NCBI RefSeq assembly: GCF_014650875.1
Contig: NZ_BMVU01000042.1
Coordinates: forward strand, 1 to 64,000
Direction of reading: 5' to 3'
DNA from: Streptomyces minutiscleroticus
Lineage (GTDB): Bacteria > Actinomycetota > Actinomycetes > Streptomycetales > Streptomycetaceae
Length of the DNA: 64,000 bases
The notes beneath the pieces were generated by a model. That model ran no database searches. It was not told the origin of the DNA and was given only the letters and a program-made list of their open reading frames with translations. The position numbers were made by a program, and so were the translations under genes. Positions 51,163 to 62,420 of the stretch are shown here, one piece after another; within the stretch, counting starts at the first letter, position 1; every line of letters starts with the position of its first letter.

Positions 51163-51972
51163 ATGCGGATCCGAATCGTCGACGCCTTCACCGACCGGCC
51201 CTTCTCCGGCAACCCGGCCGGAGTCCTCCTCCTGGACGAGTTCCCGGAGGACGCCTGGCTCCAGAACGTGGCCCTGGAGGTGAACCACGCCGAGACGGCC
51301 TTCGCCCACCGGCTGCCGGAGGGCGGCGGGGCCGACTGGGCGCTGCGCTGGTTCACCCCCGCCACCGAGGTCGCGATGTGCGGCCACGCGACGCTGGCCA
51401 CCGCCCACGTCCTGCGCTCCACGGGCGCGCACGAGGGCCCGGTCCGGTTCGCCACCCGCAGCGGTGTGCTGACCGCGCTCCCGGACGAGGACGGGTCGAT
51501 CACGCTCGACTTCCCGACCGCGCCGCTCACCCCGGCCGCGGTCCCGGACGGCGTCGCCGGCGCCCTGGGCGCCACGCCCCTCGCCGCCCGCGACACCGGC
51601 CCGGACGTCGGGGACCTGCTGGTGGAGCTCGCCGACGAGAAGACGGTCGTCGGCCTCTCCCCCGATGTGAAGGCCCTGGCCGCCTTCTCCGAGCGCGGCA
51701 TCATCGCGACGGCCCGCGCCGAGGACCCCTCGCGCGGCTACGACTTCGTCTCCCGCTGCTTCTTCCCCAACGTCGGCATCGACGAGGACCCGGTCACCGG
51801 CAGCGCGCACACCGCCCTCGCCCCCTACTGGTCCGAGCGGATCGGCCGCCCCGACCTCACCGGACTGCAGGCCTCGGCCCGCTCCGGCCTGGTCCGCACC
51901 TCGGTGCGCGGGGAGCGCACCCTGCTCGGCGGCCGCGCGGTGACGGTCGTCGAGGGCGACCTGCTCGTCTGA
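51163..51972 (+). CDS. PhzF family isomerase
   Basis: This 269-aa protein has the PhzF/DapF-like fold. NHAETAF carries the catalytic glutamate, SGNPAGVLLL is the N-domain, and GHATLATAHVL and DEDPVTGSAHTALAPYW are the C-domain signatures. PhzF isomerises trans-2,3-dihydro-3-hydroxyanthranilate in phenazine producers; without a phz cluster here the substrate is unknown. ATG 51163 is probably the first base of the mRNA. A terminator follows. Confidence 0.9.
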   Translation: MRIRIVDAFTDRPFSGNPAGVLLLDEFPEDAWLQNVALEVNHAETAFAHRLPEGGGADWALRWFTPATEVAMCGHATLATAHVLRSTGAHEGPVRFATRSGVLTALPDEDGSITLDFPTAPLTPAAVPDGVAGALGATPLAARDTGPDVGDLLVELADEKTVVGLSPDVKALAAFSERGIIATARAEDPSRGYDFVSRCFFPNVGIDEDPVTGSAHTALAPYWSERIGRPDLTGLQASARSGLVRTSVRGERTLLGGRAVTVVEGDLLV

Positions 51973-52004
51973 CGGCGCCCGCCCCGGAAGGCCCCGCACG
52001 CAGT

Positions 52005-52040
52005 CCGAGGGGCGTACGCGTCCACGCGTACGCCCCTCGG
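52005..52040. terminator. Perfect 17-bp terminator between PhzF and CPBP genes
   Basis: ccgaggggcgtacgcgt (52005-52021) and acgcgtacgcccctcgg (52024-52040) match exactly. The convergent genes end 33 and 36 bases away. Confidence 0.85.
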
Positions 52041-52075
52041 CAGACCGACGGAAGCGGGTCCGGGCCGTCGGCCGC

Positions 52076-52876
52076 TCAGGCCGTCGGCAGCCACCCCACC
52101 TTGCCCGCCAGCAGCGCGTACCCGACGAACGCCCCGACGTCGAGCAGCGTGTGGGCGACGACCAGCGGCCCCACCCGGCCCCAGCGCCGGTAGAGGTACA
52201 CGAAGACCACGCCCATCACCAGATTGCCGACGAACCCGCCGACGCCCTGGTAGAGGTGGTACGAGCCGCGCAGCACGGAGCTGCCCGCCAGGGCGGCGGC
52301 CGGGGTCCAGCCCAGTTGGTGCAGTCGGCGCAGCAGGTACCCGACGACGACGACCTCTTCGAGGACCGCGTTCTGCACCGCGGACAGGACCAGCACCGGG
52401 TACTTCCACCACACGTCGGGCAGTGCCTCGGGCACCACGGTGAGGTTGAAGCCCAGGCCGCGGGCGGCCAGGTAGAAGGCGATGCCGGCGCTGCCGATCA
52501 CCGCGGCGATCACGGCGCCCCGCCCGAGGTCGGGCCACGGGCGCGTGCGGTCGAACCCGATCGTGCGCAGGCCCGCGCCCTCGCGGAGCAGGAAGTGCGC
52601 GACGAGCGCGACCGGCACCAGCGCGGACGCGATGCCGAAGAGCTGCCAGGCCAGGTCGAGCCAGGGCCGCCCCGGCGCCGCCGACGCGTTGAGGGTGGCG
52701 GCCTGGTCCTTCAGACCGCCCGGCCGGGTGACCGAACCGATGAAACTGATGAGCGCGGACACCCCGCTCGCCCCGAGCGAGAGCCCGAGCACCAGCAGCG
52801 TCTCGTCGCGCACGATCCGCCGCGCCGGCCGCCCCGCCGGCAAAGAGCCGTCCGCCGGCCCCGCCTCCGCCTGCAC
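52076..52876 (-). CDS. CPBP family intramembrane metalloprotease
   Basis: This 266-aa membrane protein of the CAAX-prenyl-protease-related (CPBP/Abi) family has about seven to eight helices. The motifs are NAVLEEVVVVGYLLRRL (the EExxxR-type region, here without the usual arginine), SVLRGSYHLYQG and VAHTLLDV. They supply the glutamates and histidines of a metal site. Members process peptides or confer bacteriocin self-immunity. GTG 52876 has GGGAGG upstream. Loss of the Arg in the first motif makes activity uncertain. Confidence 0.82.
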   Translation of the reverse strand: MQAEAGPADGSLPAGRPARRIVRDETLLVLGLSLGASGVSALISFIGSVTRPGGLKDQAATLNASAAPGRPWLDLAWQLFGIASALVPVALVAHFLLREGAGLRTIGFDRTRPWPDLGRGAVIAAVIGSAGIAFYLAARGLGFNLTVVPEALPDVWWKYPVLVLSAVQNAVLEEVVVVGYLLRRLHQLGWTPAAALAGSSVLRGSYHLYQGVGGFVGNLVMGVVFVYLYRRWGRVGPLVVAHTLLDVGAFVGYALLAGKVGWLPTA

Positions 52877-52989
52877 CTGTGCCTCCCGTCCCCGTGGACC
52901 CGTAGCGCCCCGTGTCACCCGTGAAGATGCACGGGAAGCCGCCGGGGCCGATGCCCATGAGCGTACGGAGACCGCCTGTGACAGAACCA

Positions 52990-53024
52990 CGAGGGGGCGC
53001 ACCGGTGACCGGCGCGCCCCCTCG
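52990..53024 (-). terminator. Terminator after the glutamate-cysteine ligase gene
   Basis: cgagggggcgc (52990-53000) and gcgccccctcg (53014-53024) form a perfect 11-bp stem 19 bases past the ligase stop. Confidence 0.7.
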
Positions 53025-53042
53025 GCGGACGGGCCGCCGCCG

Positions 53043-54566
53043 TCAGCCCAGCGGCGGCGCGGGCTTCGGCGCCTCCACCGGCCAGGTGTGCACGGGCTCC
53101 CCGATGTGCATGAGCTCGCTGTAGCGGCGGGTGGTGGCCGCGAGGGCCTCCTCCCTGCTCATGCCGCTGTCCAGCGCCTCGTGGAAGGTGCGGGCCTGCC
53201 AGGAGGCGCCGTTGGTGCGCCGCTTGCACCGCTCCTCGATCACTCCGAGGTACAGGTCCCGGTCGGCGGGCGCGATGCCCCACGCGTCCAGGCCCGCCGC
53301 GGCGAGCGGCAGCAGCTCCTCCTGCACCAGCCGGACCGCCTCCACCTCCTCGACCCCGCCGTGCCGGCCGCGGCCCGGCCACCGGAAGCGGGCGTCGATG
53401 CCGTGGCGGCACGCGGCCTCGAAGTTGCCGGCCGCCGCCTCGAAGGGCATCCGGGTCCACACCGGCCGCTCCTCGTCGGCGAGCGCCCGCACGACCCCGT
53501 AGTAGAAGGCCGCATTGGCCACGACGTCGACGACCGTGGGCCCGGCGGGCAGCACCCGGTTCTCCACCCTCAGATGCGGTACGCCCTCGTCGTCGAGGTC
53601 GTACACCGGGCGGTTCCAGCGGTAGACGGTGCCGTTGTGCAGCACGAGTTCGGCGAGCCTGGGCGCGCGGCCCTCGTCGAGGACGGCCTGCGGGTCCTCG
53701 TCGTCGCACATCGGCAGCAGCGCGGGGAAGTACTTGATGTTCTCCTCGAACAGGTCGTACGCCGACGAGATCCAGCGCTCCCCGAACCAGGTCCGCGGCC
53801 GTACGCCCTGGGCCTGCAGCTCGGGCGGGCGGGTGTCGGTGGACTGCTGGAACAGCGGCGGCCGCGACTCGCGCCACAGTTCGCGCCCGAACAGGAACGG
53901 CGCGTTGGCGCCCACCGCTATCTGCGCGGCGGCGACGGCCTGCGCCGCGTTCCACACGTCCGCGAACCGTCCCGGCGTGATCTGCAGGTGCAGTTGCACG
54001 GACGTGCAGGCGGCCTCGGGCGCGATCGACGCCGAGGTGCACCGCAGTCGCTCCACTCCCTCGATGTCGAGCGCGAAGTCCTCGCCGCGGGCCGCCACGA
54101 TCTGATCGTTGAGCAGGGTGTAGCGGTCGACGTCGGAGAGGTTCGCGGAGACGAGGTCGTCGCGCCGCAGCGTCGGCAGAATGCCGATCATCACGATCCC
54201 GGCGTCGACCTCTTTCGCCTTGCGGTGCGCATAGGCGAGAGAGGTGCGCAGCTCCTCCGAGAGCCGGTCGAATACGCGGCCGTCGATGCTGTGCGGGGCG
54301 ATGTTCACCTCGAGGTTGAACATCGCGAGTTCCGTTTGGAAATCACGGCTCGCGATGCGCTCCAGGACCTGCGCATTCATCATTCTCGGCATGCCGTCGA
54401 GCCCGGCGAGATTCAGCTCGATCTCCAGGCCCATGAGATTCCTGGGGCGGTCGAACCGCTTCTCGTCCAGCAGTCGCTCCAGTACCGCCAGGCACTGCTG
54501 GAGCTTGTCGCGGTAGCGCTGCCGATCGGACAGGCCGAACGGTCCCGCCACGACCTTCTCCCCCAT
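53043..54566 (-). CDS. Glutamate-cysteine ligase family 2 protein
   Basis: This 507-aa protein belongs to the GCS2 group of carboxylate-amine ligases. It has MGLEIELNLAGLDGMPRMMNAQ near the start, FNLEVNIAPHSI, VQLHLQITPGRFADVWNAAQ, RWNRPVYD and EAACRHGID, which form the ATP-binding and substrate-binding parts of the family. It should join an amino acid to glutamate; the family includes gamma-glutamylcysteine synthases. Streptomyces do not make glutathione as their main thiol, so an ergothioneine-like or other use is possible. ATG 54566 has GAGGAGGGA upstream. Confidence 0.85.
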   Translation of the reverse strand: MGEKVVAGPFGLSDRQRYRDKLQQCLAVLERLLDEKRFDRPRNLMGLEIELNLAGLDGMPRMMNAQVLERIASRDFQTELAMFNLEVNIAPHSIDGRVFDRLSEELRTSLAYAHRKAKEVDAGIVMIGILPTLRRDDLVSANLSDVDRYTLLNDQIVAARGEDFALDIEGVERLRCTSASIAPEAACTSVQLHLQITPGRFADVWNAAQAVAAAQIAVGANAPFLFGRELWRESRPPLFQQSTDTRPPELQAQGVRPRTWFGERWISSAYDLFEENIKYFPALLPMCDDEDPQAVLDEGRAPRLAELVLHNGTVYRWNRPVYDLDDEGVPHLRVENRVLPAGPTVVDVVANAAFYYGVVRALADEERPVWTRMPFEAAAGNFEAACRHGIDARFRWPGRGRHGGVEEVEAVRLVQEELLPLAAAGLDAWGIAPADRDLYLGVIEERCKRRTNGASWQARTFHEALDSGMSREEALAATTRRYSELMHIGEPVHTWPVEAPKPAPPLG

Positions 54567-55267
54567 CGAAGCGTCCCTCCTCGAGCGGGCAGGTCGTTCC
54601 GCCTGCCGCTGGTGTTACTGGGGTCACGGTGGATGATGCCCAGGCAATGTGATCCGTAACGCCGCGGACGGAACCCCTGAGCGCTACGCTGAACATCACT
54701 CTCCTCCGGCACATTCACGCGGCATGGAGCAGTACGGAGTTTTCACGTGCAGATGCTCGTGAAAAACGCCGACAACAATCGGCCGTCCGCTCCGACAACG
54801 TAAAGCAAGGTCAACGACGGGTACCCCCGAAGAATCGGCATGAAACACAACAATTCTTCGACCGAATTGAGTCTTGTTTTTAATACGTCGAACAGGTAGC
54901 GGAAACCTGGAGCGAACACGCATCGTATAAACTCCACAAAACGAGGCAGAGAGAGTTGGCGCTCGCGGTCCTGGGCCCTGTCGTCGAAGTGCCGTCGTTC
55001 GCCCGAGGATGCGGGCCGTGCGTCGTCCGGCGTACGCGATCATCACGAGCCCGAAGGTTCGGTGGAGGCACCCTTGGTCCCGGCGGCCGCGGGGGACGCC
55101 ATCGCGACCCTCCGGCGGCGGGGCGAGCGCACGGGCCGGCGTCACACGGCGCGCGGCACTTCACCACATGGACCGGGTCGCGGCCACCACACCTCTGACC
55201 GGTAGCTGACAGCGCCGTCCGCCCCCGCCCTCGCGCCGCCCTGCCTGTGAATGAGAGGCGACCCACC
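54567..55267. other. 701-base gap with an AT-rich island
   Basis: The left 130 bases hold the ligase promoter region. From about 54700 to 54960 the sequence is strikingly AT-rich: 54841-54900 has only 23 G/C in 60 bases, whereas the surroundings are near 70-75%. It contains CAATTC/GAATTG (54851-54869) followed by a T-run. Short frames occur on both strands, such as a 64-codon leftward frame (54743-54937) with TTA and TTG codons, but none has a clear ribosome binding site. The rest is ordinary GC-rich DNA. Confidence 0.55.
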
Positions 55268-55891
55268 ATGCCGCTGCACGTGCCCCCGGCTCCCGCGCCC
55301 GCCCTGCGTACCGTCCTCACGGCTCTCGGCTCCCCCACCGCGGTCCGTGAGGCCCGCACCCCGTCCCTGCGCGCCGCCCAGGGACCCGTCACGCCCGAGA
55401 CCCCGCTGCCCGTCCACGTCCTGGACCGCCTCACCCCGGCCGGCACCCCGGCCACCCGGCTCGCCGGGTGGCGCTTCCTCATCCGCTCCGGCGACCACGC
55501 CGTGGCGGCGGCCGAGACCCGGCTCACCCCCGACGGCTGGGTCTTCGCCCGGTTCTTCGAGGGTCCCTACCTGGCCTCCACCGAACGCGCCCTGCGCCAG
55601 GCCGAGGCCCTCCAGCAGCCCTACCAGGCACGCCTGCTGTCCGTGCCCGAGCTCTACATGCTCACGCTCTGGCTGCACGGCGACGTCGCCTCGGACGGCA
55701 CGGCGGGCCACCCGGCCGCAGCCGACCTGCTCGTACCGCTGGCACCCGCACCGCCGGGCATAGCGGCGCACCGCCCGCACCGCGTCGCCGACCTGCTCCC
55801 CGTGCTCACGCACCGGCTCATGCCCGCACCACTGCTCGGCTCCCCCGCCTCCCCCGCCTCTCCCACCTCCGCCTCGCCCGCTCCGGCCTGA
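55268..55891 (+). CDS. Hypothetical actinobacterial protein
   Basis: This 207-aa protein has strong GC3 bias and a ribosome binding site (GAGAGGC) before ATG 55268. The middle (about residues 60-135) is a compact alpha/beta unit, GWRFLIRSGDHAVAAAETRL then DGWVFARFFEGPYLASTERAL, followed by the helix VPELYMLTLWLHGD. The flanks are Pro/Ala-rich and the C-terminus is Pro/Ser. I recognise no named domain. It appears to be a soluble Streptomyces protein without neighbours on its strand. Confidence 0.7.
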   Translation: MPLHVPPAPAPALRTVLTALGSPTAVREARTPSLRAAQGPVTPETPLPVHVLDRLTPAGTPATRLAGWRFLIRSGDHAVAAAETRLTPDGWVFARFFEGPYLASTERALRQAEALQQPYQARLLSVPELYMLTLWLHGDVASDGTAGHPAAADLLVPLAPAPPGIAAHRPHRVADLLPVLTHRLMPAPLLGSPASPASPTSASPAPA

Positions 55892-56271
55892 CCCGGCCGT
55901 CCGCCCCCTCGTGCCCCGCCGCCCGACGGGCCGCGGGGCACAGGCGCGTCGGAAGTCCCGCCGCCCCGTGCACCCCACTGCGCACAGTGACGCTCAGGGG
56001 ACGCATCGCGTCCTCGGCCCGTTCGGACTAGCCCCATCCGACCACGGCCAATCACCCGAATACACACTGGAGTTGAGATGAACCACCCATGCGGGTGGTG
56101 CGTCATCAACCTGTGAGGAGTGCTGCCGCGAAATCCCTGCGGATTGACGTCCGTAGGGCAACACTGGGTCCCGAACCATCTGACAAACGGGGGGCGGCCA
56201 TGAGCGTGACGCGCCGCGTGACAGACCGTACGACCACCGACGACACCACACCACAGCGAAAGATCCCATCC
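55892..56271. other. Gene-free leader before DUF5999
   Basis: The stretch is less GC-rich toward the right. It contains a perfect 7-bp hairpin (ACCACCC-ATGC-GGGTGGT, 56082-56099) and a second short hairpin (AATCC/GGATT). No consensus promoter is evident. A long 5' leader for the DUF5999 gene is possible. An upstream ATG at 56200 would extend that protein by 24 residues. Confidence 0.45.
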
Positions 56272-56478
56272 ATGTGCCAGCACCAGCCACCGTGCCCGAC
56301 AGCCGACTCCGCCGACCGGGAGGCGGCCGCCCTCGTGGCGCACCACCCGGAGCAGGGATGGAGCCTGCTGTGCAACGGCGTCCTGCTCTTCGAGGACACC
56401 GGTGAGCTCCTGCCGGACGGCCGGGTCATCGCCCCGCACCGCCCGCTGGGCACCGACCAGGTGATGACGGCCGCCTGA
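56272..56478 (+). CDS. DUF5999 family small protein
   Basis: This 68-aa protein is a DUF5999 member: MCQHQPPCPTADSADREAAA, HHPEQGWSLLCNGVLLFEDTG and ELLPDGRVIAPHRP are the conserved blocks. The two cysteines in CQHQPPC look like a metal-binding or redox pair. It is found mainly in Streptomyces and has no known function. The start at ATG 56272 fits the usual family beginning, although no ribosome binding site is clear; ATG 56200 (with GGGGGGC) would add 24 residues. Two strong terminators follow. Confidence 0.85.
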   Translation: MCQHQPPCPTADSADREAAALVAHHPEQGWSLLCNGVLLFEDTGELLPDGRVIAPHRPLGTDQVMTAA

Positions 56479-56513
56479 GGCCGCCGCACGTGAACAGCCG
56501 CACGTGAACAGCC

Positions 56514-56549
56514 GAGGGCCGGTTCCGGGACGTCCCGGAACCGGCCCTC
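56514..56549. terminator. Perfect 17-bp terminator after DUF5999
   Basis: gagggccggttccggga (56514-56530) and tcccggaaccggccctc (56533-56549) pair exactly. A 14-base direct repeat, cgcacgtgaacagc, sits just before it. Confidence 0.85.
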
Positions 56550-56552
56550 GCG

Positions 56553-56586
56553 CGTGCCCCCGTGTCCGTACGGACGCGGGGGCACG
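56553..56586. terminator. Second hairpin before the gcvP stop
   Basis: cgtgcccccgtgtccg (56553-56568) pairs with 56571-56586 with one wobble. Together with the previous hairpin it separates the convergent DUF5999 and gcvP genes. Confidence 0.75.
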
Positions 56587-56592
56587 GTCGGC

Positions 56593-59478
<2,886 letters not shown>

Positions 59479-59540
59479 TGCGGAGGCCTCCTGGTCTGAC
59501 GCGACCTTCGAGGGCACCCGTGGCGGGTGCCCGAACGGCC

Positions 59541-59752
59541 TCCCCCTCTGTCATCGCGACCTGAGAGCTTCACCGGCCCGCCACCAGGGACGCTCCGGCT
59601 TTCACCGTCGGTGAGGTCGGGAGCCGTGGACGCCCGCCCTGCTTTCCAGAGTGACCTCGTCCGTGCGGTACGGGGGCCTGAGAGATTCCGGGGAGGAGTT
59701 GCTCCTTCGGCGCCTCCGGAGGGGTCCGGAGAGCTCTCCCGCACGGGGTCAG
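59541..59752 (-). promoter_or_regulatory. Tandem glycine riboswitch of gcvP
   Basis: Read leftward, the leader shows two glycine aptamers. The first has gccgaaggagcaa, ctctcagg (59684-59677) and ctctggaaagc (59651-59641). The second has gtgaaagccgg (59605-59595), ctctcagg (59567-59560) and gacagaggg (59552-59544). A 9-bp hairpin (59512-59532) and the gcvP ribosome binding site follow, as an expression platform. Glycine riboswitches that activate gcv genes are known in Streptomyces. A TACGCT -10 box (59769-59764) fits a start just before the first aptamer. Confidence 0.88.
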
Positions 59753-59865
59753 CAGCCATTGTCAGCGTACCAGCGAGGATGACCGGCGAATTTTTCGAGT
59801 GGCCACCTACCCGATTGTGTTCTTTTGTAGTGCCAACGGATGAGTTGCGACCAGTTGGAGGGACC

Positions 59866-60237
59866 GTGCGCACCGACATCGATCCACGCGACCTGATCGG
59901 CCGCAAGGTGTTCGACCGTGACGGCAACAAGATCGGCACCGTCGACGAGGTCTACCTCGACGACGCCACCGGCGAGCCGGAGTGGGCGGCCGTACGCACC
60001 GGCCTGTTCAGCAGGGACGCCTTCGTGCCGCTGGAGCCCAGCGAGCTGGTCGGGGACGATCTGCGCGTGCCCTTCGAGCGGGCTCTCATCAAGGACGCCC
60101 CCGACTTCGGGGTCGGCCGCCACCTCTCCCCGGAGCAGGAGATCCAGCTCTACCACCACTACGGACTCGACGTGGCCCCGCCGCCCCCGCTCCCGGACCG
60201 CGACTTCGGCCGTCTGGCGGGCACCGACGAGACCTAG
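59866..60237 (+). CDS. PRC-barrel domain protein
   Basis: This 123-aa protein has one PRC-barrel (residues about 5-75; LIGRKVFDRDGNKIGTVDEVYLDD, then WAAVRTGLFSRDAFVPLEPS). A helical C-terminal part follows with ERALIKDAPDFGVGRHLSPEQEIQLYHHYGL. Such proteins are stress-associated in actinobacteria, with no known partner. GTG 59866 has GGAGGG upstream. It diverges from gcvP and its stop overlaps the dinB stop by four bases. Confidence 0.88.
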   Translation: MRTDIDPRDLIGRKVFDRDGNKIGTVDEVYLDDATGEPEWAAVRTGLFSRDAFVPLEPSELVGDDLRVPFERALIKDAPDFGVGRHLSPEQEIQLYHHYGLDVAPPPPLPDRDFGRLAGTDET

Positions 60238-61625
60238 CCCGGCTCCTGGGTGGTCAATGCCCCGGCCCCGGGTCTTCGCGTCACCAGCGGCAGCGGGTCC
60301 GCCGGCTCCAGCTCCGGGTCGTCGGTCCGGAAGGTGCGCACCCGCCCGGGCCCGGAGTCGGGCGTCTCGAACCGCACGGTGACCCGTCCCAGACCGCTGC
60401 CCTGGACCCATCCGTGCCCGTGCACGGCGTGCCGCACGTCGTGGCCCGCCCGCCACCGCCGCTCGGCGGCGGGCGGCGCCGGCTCCTCGGCCGGCTCGTC
60501 CTGGACCTCCCTCCGCGGCTCCTCCTCGGGGAGCGCGGCCCCGCCCACCGCGGTGCGCGCCTGCGCGAACAGGTCCTCCTGCGTGAAGTCGGCGAGCCCG
60601 GAGACCCCGACCCCGAGCAGCCGCACGCCCCCGGTGGTGTCCACCGACTCCAGCAGCCGCGCGGCCGCCTCGCGCACCACGGCCGGGTCGTCGGTGGGCC
60701 CGCGCAGCGTCTCCGAGCGCGTCAGCGTGGAGAAGTCGTACCGCCGCACCTTCAGCACCACGGTCCGGCCCGACCGCCCGGCCGCCCGCAGCCGCTGCAC
60801 GCACCGGTCGGCCAGCCGCTGCACCTCCGCCCGCACCCGCACGCGGTCGTGGATGTCCATGTCGTAGGTGTCCTCCACCGAGACCGACTTCGCGTCCCGC
60901 TCGGCCACCACGGGCCGCTCGTCGTGCGCCAGCGCCATCGCGTACAGCGCCTGGCCGTGCGCCCGGCCCAGCAGCCGTACGAGCTCGTCCTGGCCGGCCT
61001 CGGCGATCTCCTCCACCGTGGTGATCCCGGCCCGCCGCAGGTGGTCCCCGGTGGCCGGGCCCACGCCCGGGAGCGTGCGCACCGGCATGGGCCCCAGCAG
61101 CGCCCGCTCGGTGCCCGGCTCGATCAGCACCAGGCCGTCGGGCTTGGCCTGCTCGGAGGCGATCTTCGCGAGCATCTTGGAGGCGGCCAGCCCCACCGAC
61201 CCCGTCAGGCCCGTCACCTCCCGTATGTCGGCGCGCAGCCTGGCGCCCGTCAGCCGCGCCGACTCCTCGTCCCAGGCCACGCCGCCGGCCTCCAGGTCCA
61301 CGAAGGCCTCGTCCAGGCTCAGCGGCTCCACCAGGGGCGACAGGGCCCTCAGCAGTCCCATCACCTGCTCGCTGATGGCCCGGTAGAACGGGAAGCGCGG
61401 CACCAGGTACGCCGCGTGCGGAGCGAGGCGGCGCGCCTGCGCCATCGGCATCGCCGAGTGGACCCCGAAGACCCGCGCCTCGTAGGACGCGGTGGCCACC
61501 ACGCCGCGCGGCCCGAGCCCGCCGACGATCACGGCCTTGCCGCGCAGGCTCGGCTTGGACGCCTGCTCCGCCGAGGCGTAGAAGGCATCCATGTCGAGAT
61601 GCAGGATCGTGGGCGCGTTCCTCAC
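60234..61625 (-). CDS. dinB: DNA polymerase IV (Y-family)
   Basis: This translesion polymerase is 463 aa. It has the metal-binding DMDAFYA (Asp11, Asp13), SLDEAF (residues 103-108) with Asp105 and Glu106, ATASYEAR, and a helix-hairpin-helix near LPGVGPATGDHL. A beta-clamp motif QEDLF follows later. The C-terminal tail of about 100 residues (from about 360) is acidic then basic and is not part of the core. ATG 61625 begins MRNAPTILHLDMD. The convergent stop overlaps the PRC-barrel gene. Confidence 0.95.
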   Translation of the reverse strand: MRNAPTILHLDMDAFYASAEQASKPSLRGKAVIVGGLGPRGVVATASYEARVFGVHSAMPMAQARRLAPHAAYLVPRFPFYRAISEQVMGLLRALSPLVEPLSLDEAFVDLEAGGVAWDEESARLTGARLRADIREVTGLTGSVGLAASKMLAKIASEQAKPDGLVLIEPGTERALLGPMPVRTLPGVGPATGDHLRRAGITTVEEIAEAGQDELVRLLGRAHGQALYAMALAHDERPVVAERDAKSVSVEDTYDMDIHDRVRVRAEVQRLADRCVQRLRAAGRSGRTVVLKVRRYDFSTLTRSETLRGPTDDPAVVREAAARLLESVDTTGGVRLLGVGVSGLADFTQEDLFAQARTAVGGAALPEEEPRREVQDEPAEEPAPPAAERRWRAGHDVRHAVHGHGWVQGSGLGRVTVRFETPDSGPGRVRTFRTDDPELEPADPLPLVTRRPGAGALTTQEPG

Positions 61626-61682
61626 AGCTCCGATGCTGCCCTACGCCACTGACAACGCCCGGGCGGGGCGGGCGTCGCGGCC

Positions 61683-62351
61683 TCAGACCGCGCGGTTGCG
61701 GCGCCGTGCCAGCTCGTCGGCGGGGTGCTGGCCGAGGAGCGTCTCGCCGGTGTCGACGCGCTCGCCGTGCAGCTGCGACAGCGCGCTCTCCACGTCGCGC
61801 CAGACCACGCCCACGGCGATGCCGAAGATGCCCTGCCCGCCCTGGAGCAGCGCGTGCACGTCGTCGGGCGAGGTGCACTCGTAGACCGTGGCGCCGTCGC
61901 TCATCAGCGTCATGCGCTCCAGGTCCCGGAAACCGCACTCCCGCAGGTGCTGGACCGCGGTGCGGATGTTCTGCAGCGACACCCCGGTGTCGAGGAACCG
62001 CTTGACGATCTTCAGGACGACGACGTCCCGGAAGCTGTAGAGGCGCTGGGTCCCCGACCCGTAGGCGGGGCGCACGCTGGGCTCGACGAGGCCGGTGCGG
62101 GCCCAGTAGTCCAGCTGGCGGTAGGTGATGCCCGCGGCGGCGCAGGCCGTCGGGCCGCGGTAGCCGATCTCGGCGGACGCCGCACCGTCGTCGCGCGGCA
62201 CCGCCGAGGGGCGCTGCGCGGCGGGGCCGCCGTGAGGGGGACGTCCCCCGCTCGGGCGGAGCCGTGGGTTCGGAGAAGGGTACGGGGAGCCGCCCTCCCC
62301 CGGAATGCGTCCGGGGGCGCCCCCAGCCGTACCGTCGCCGCTGCTTCTCAC
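61683..62351 (-). CDS. MerR family regulator (Rv1830-like)
   Basis: This 222-aa regulator has a MerR HTH (CAAAGITYRQLDYWARTGLVEPSVRPAYGSGTQRLYSFRDVVVLKIV, about residues 70-115), preceded by a Pro/Gly-rich extension of about 65 residues. The C-terminal part (LMSDGATVYECTSPDDVHALLQGGQG) is typical of the second MerR gene in the actinobacterial garA cluster. It probably controls cell division or growth genes. GTG 62351 has GGAGGTCG upstream. A perfect palindrome ACTCGGCACGCCGAGT lies about 70-85 bases upstream. Confidence 0.85.
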   Translation of the reverse strand: MRSSGDGTAGGAPGRIPGEGGSPYPSPNPRLRPSGGRPPHGGPAAQRPSAVPRDDGAASAEIGYRGPTACAAAGITYRQLDYWARTGLVEPSVRPAYGSGTQRLYSFRDVVVLKIVKRFLDTGVSLQNIRTAVQHLRECGFRDLERMTLMSDGATVYECTSPDDVHALLQGGQGIFGIAVGVVWRDVESALSQLHGERVDTGETLLGQHPADELARRRNRAV

Positions 62352-62420
62352 GCCGACCTCCGTCCTCGAACTGCCCTCTCGACGGTAGGCAGTCACCGGG
62401 GGTGCGTCAACGATCGCCAC

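Noticed and set aside
51163..51972. Phenazine biosynthesis locus because of the PhzF protein
   Set aside because: No other phz genes are nearby; PhzF-like proteins are common outside phenazine clusters.
54743..54937. 64-codon minus-strand frame in the AT-rich island as a gene
   Set aside because: No ribosome binding site, atypical codons and no recognisable family; left as part of the anomalous region.
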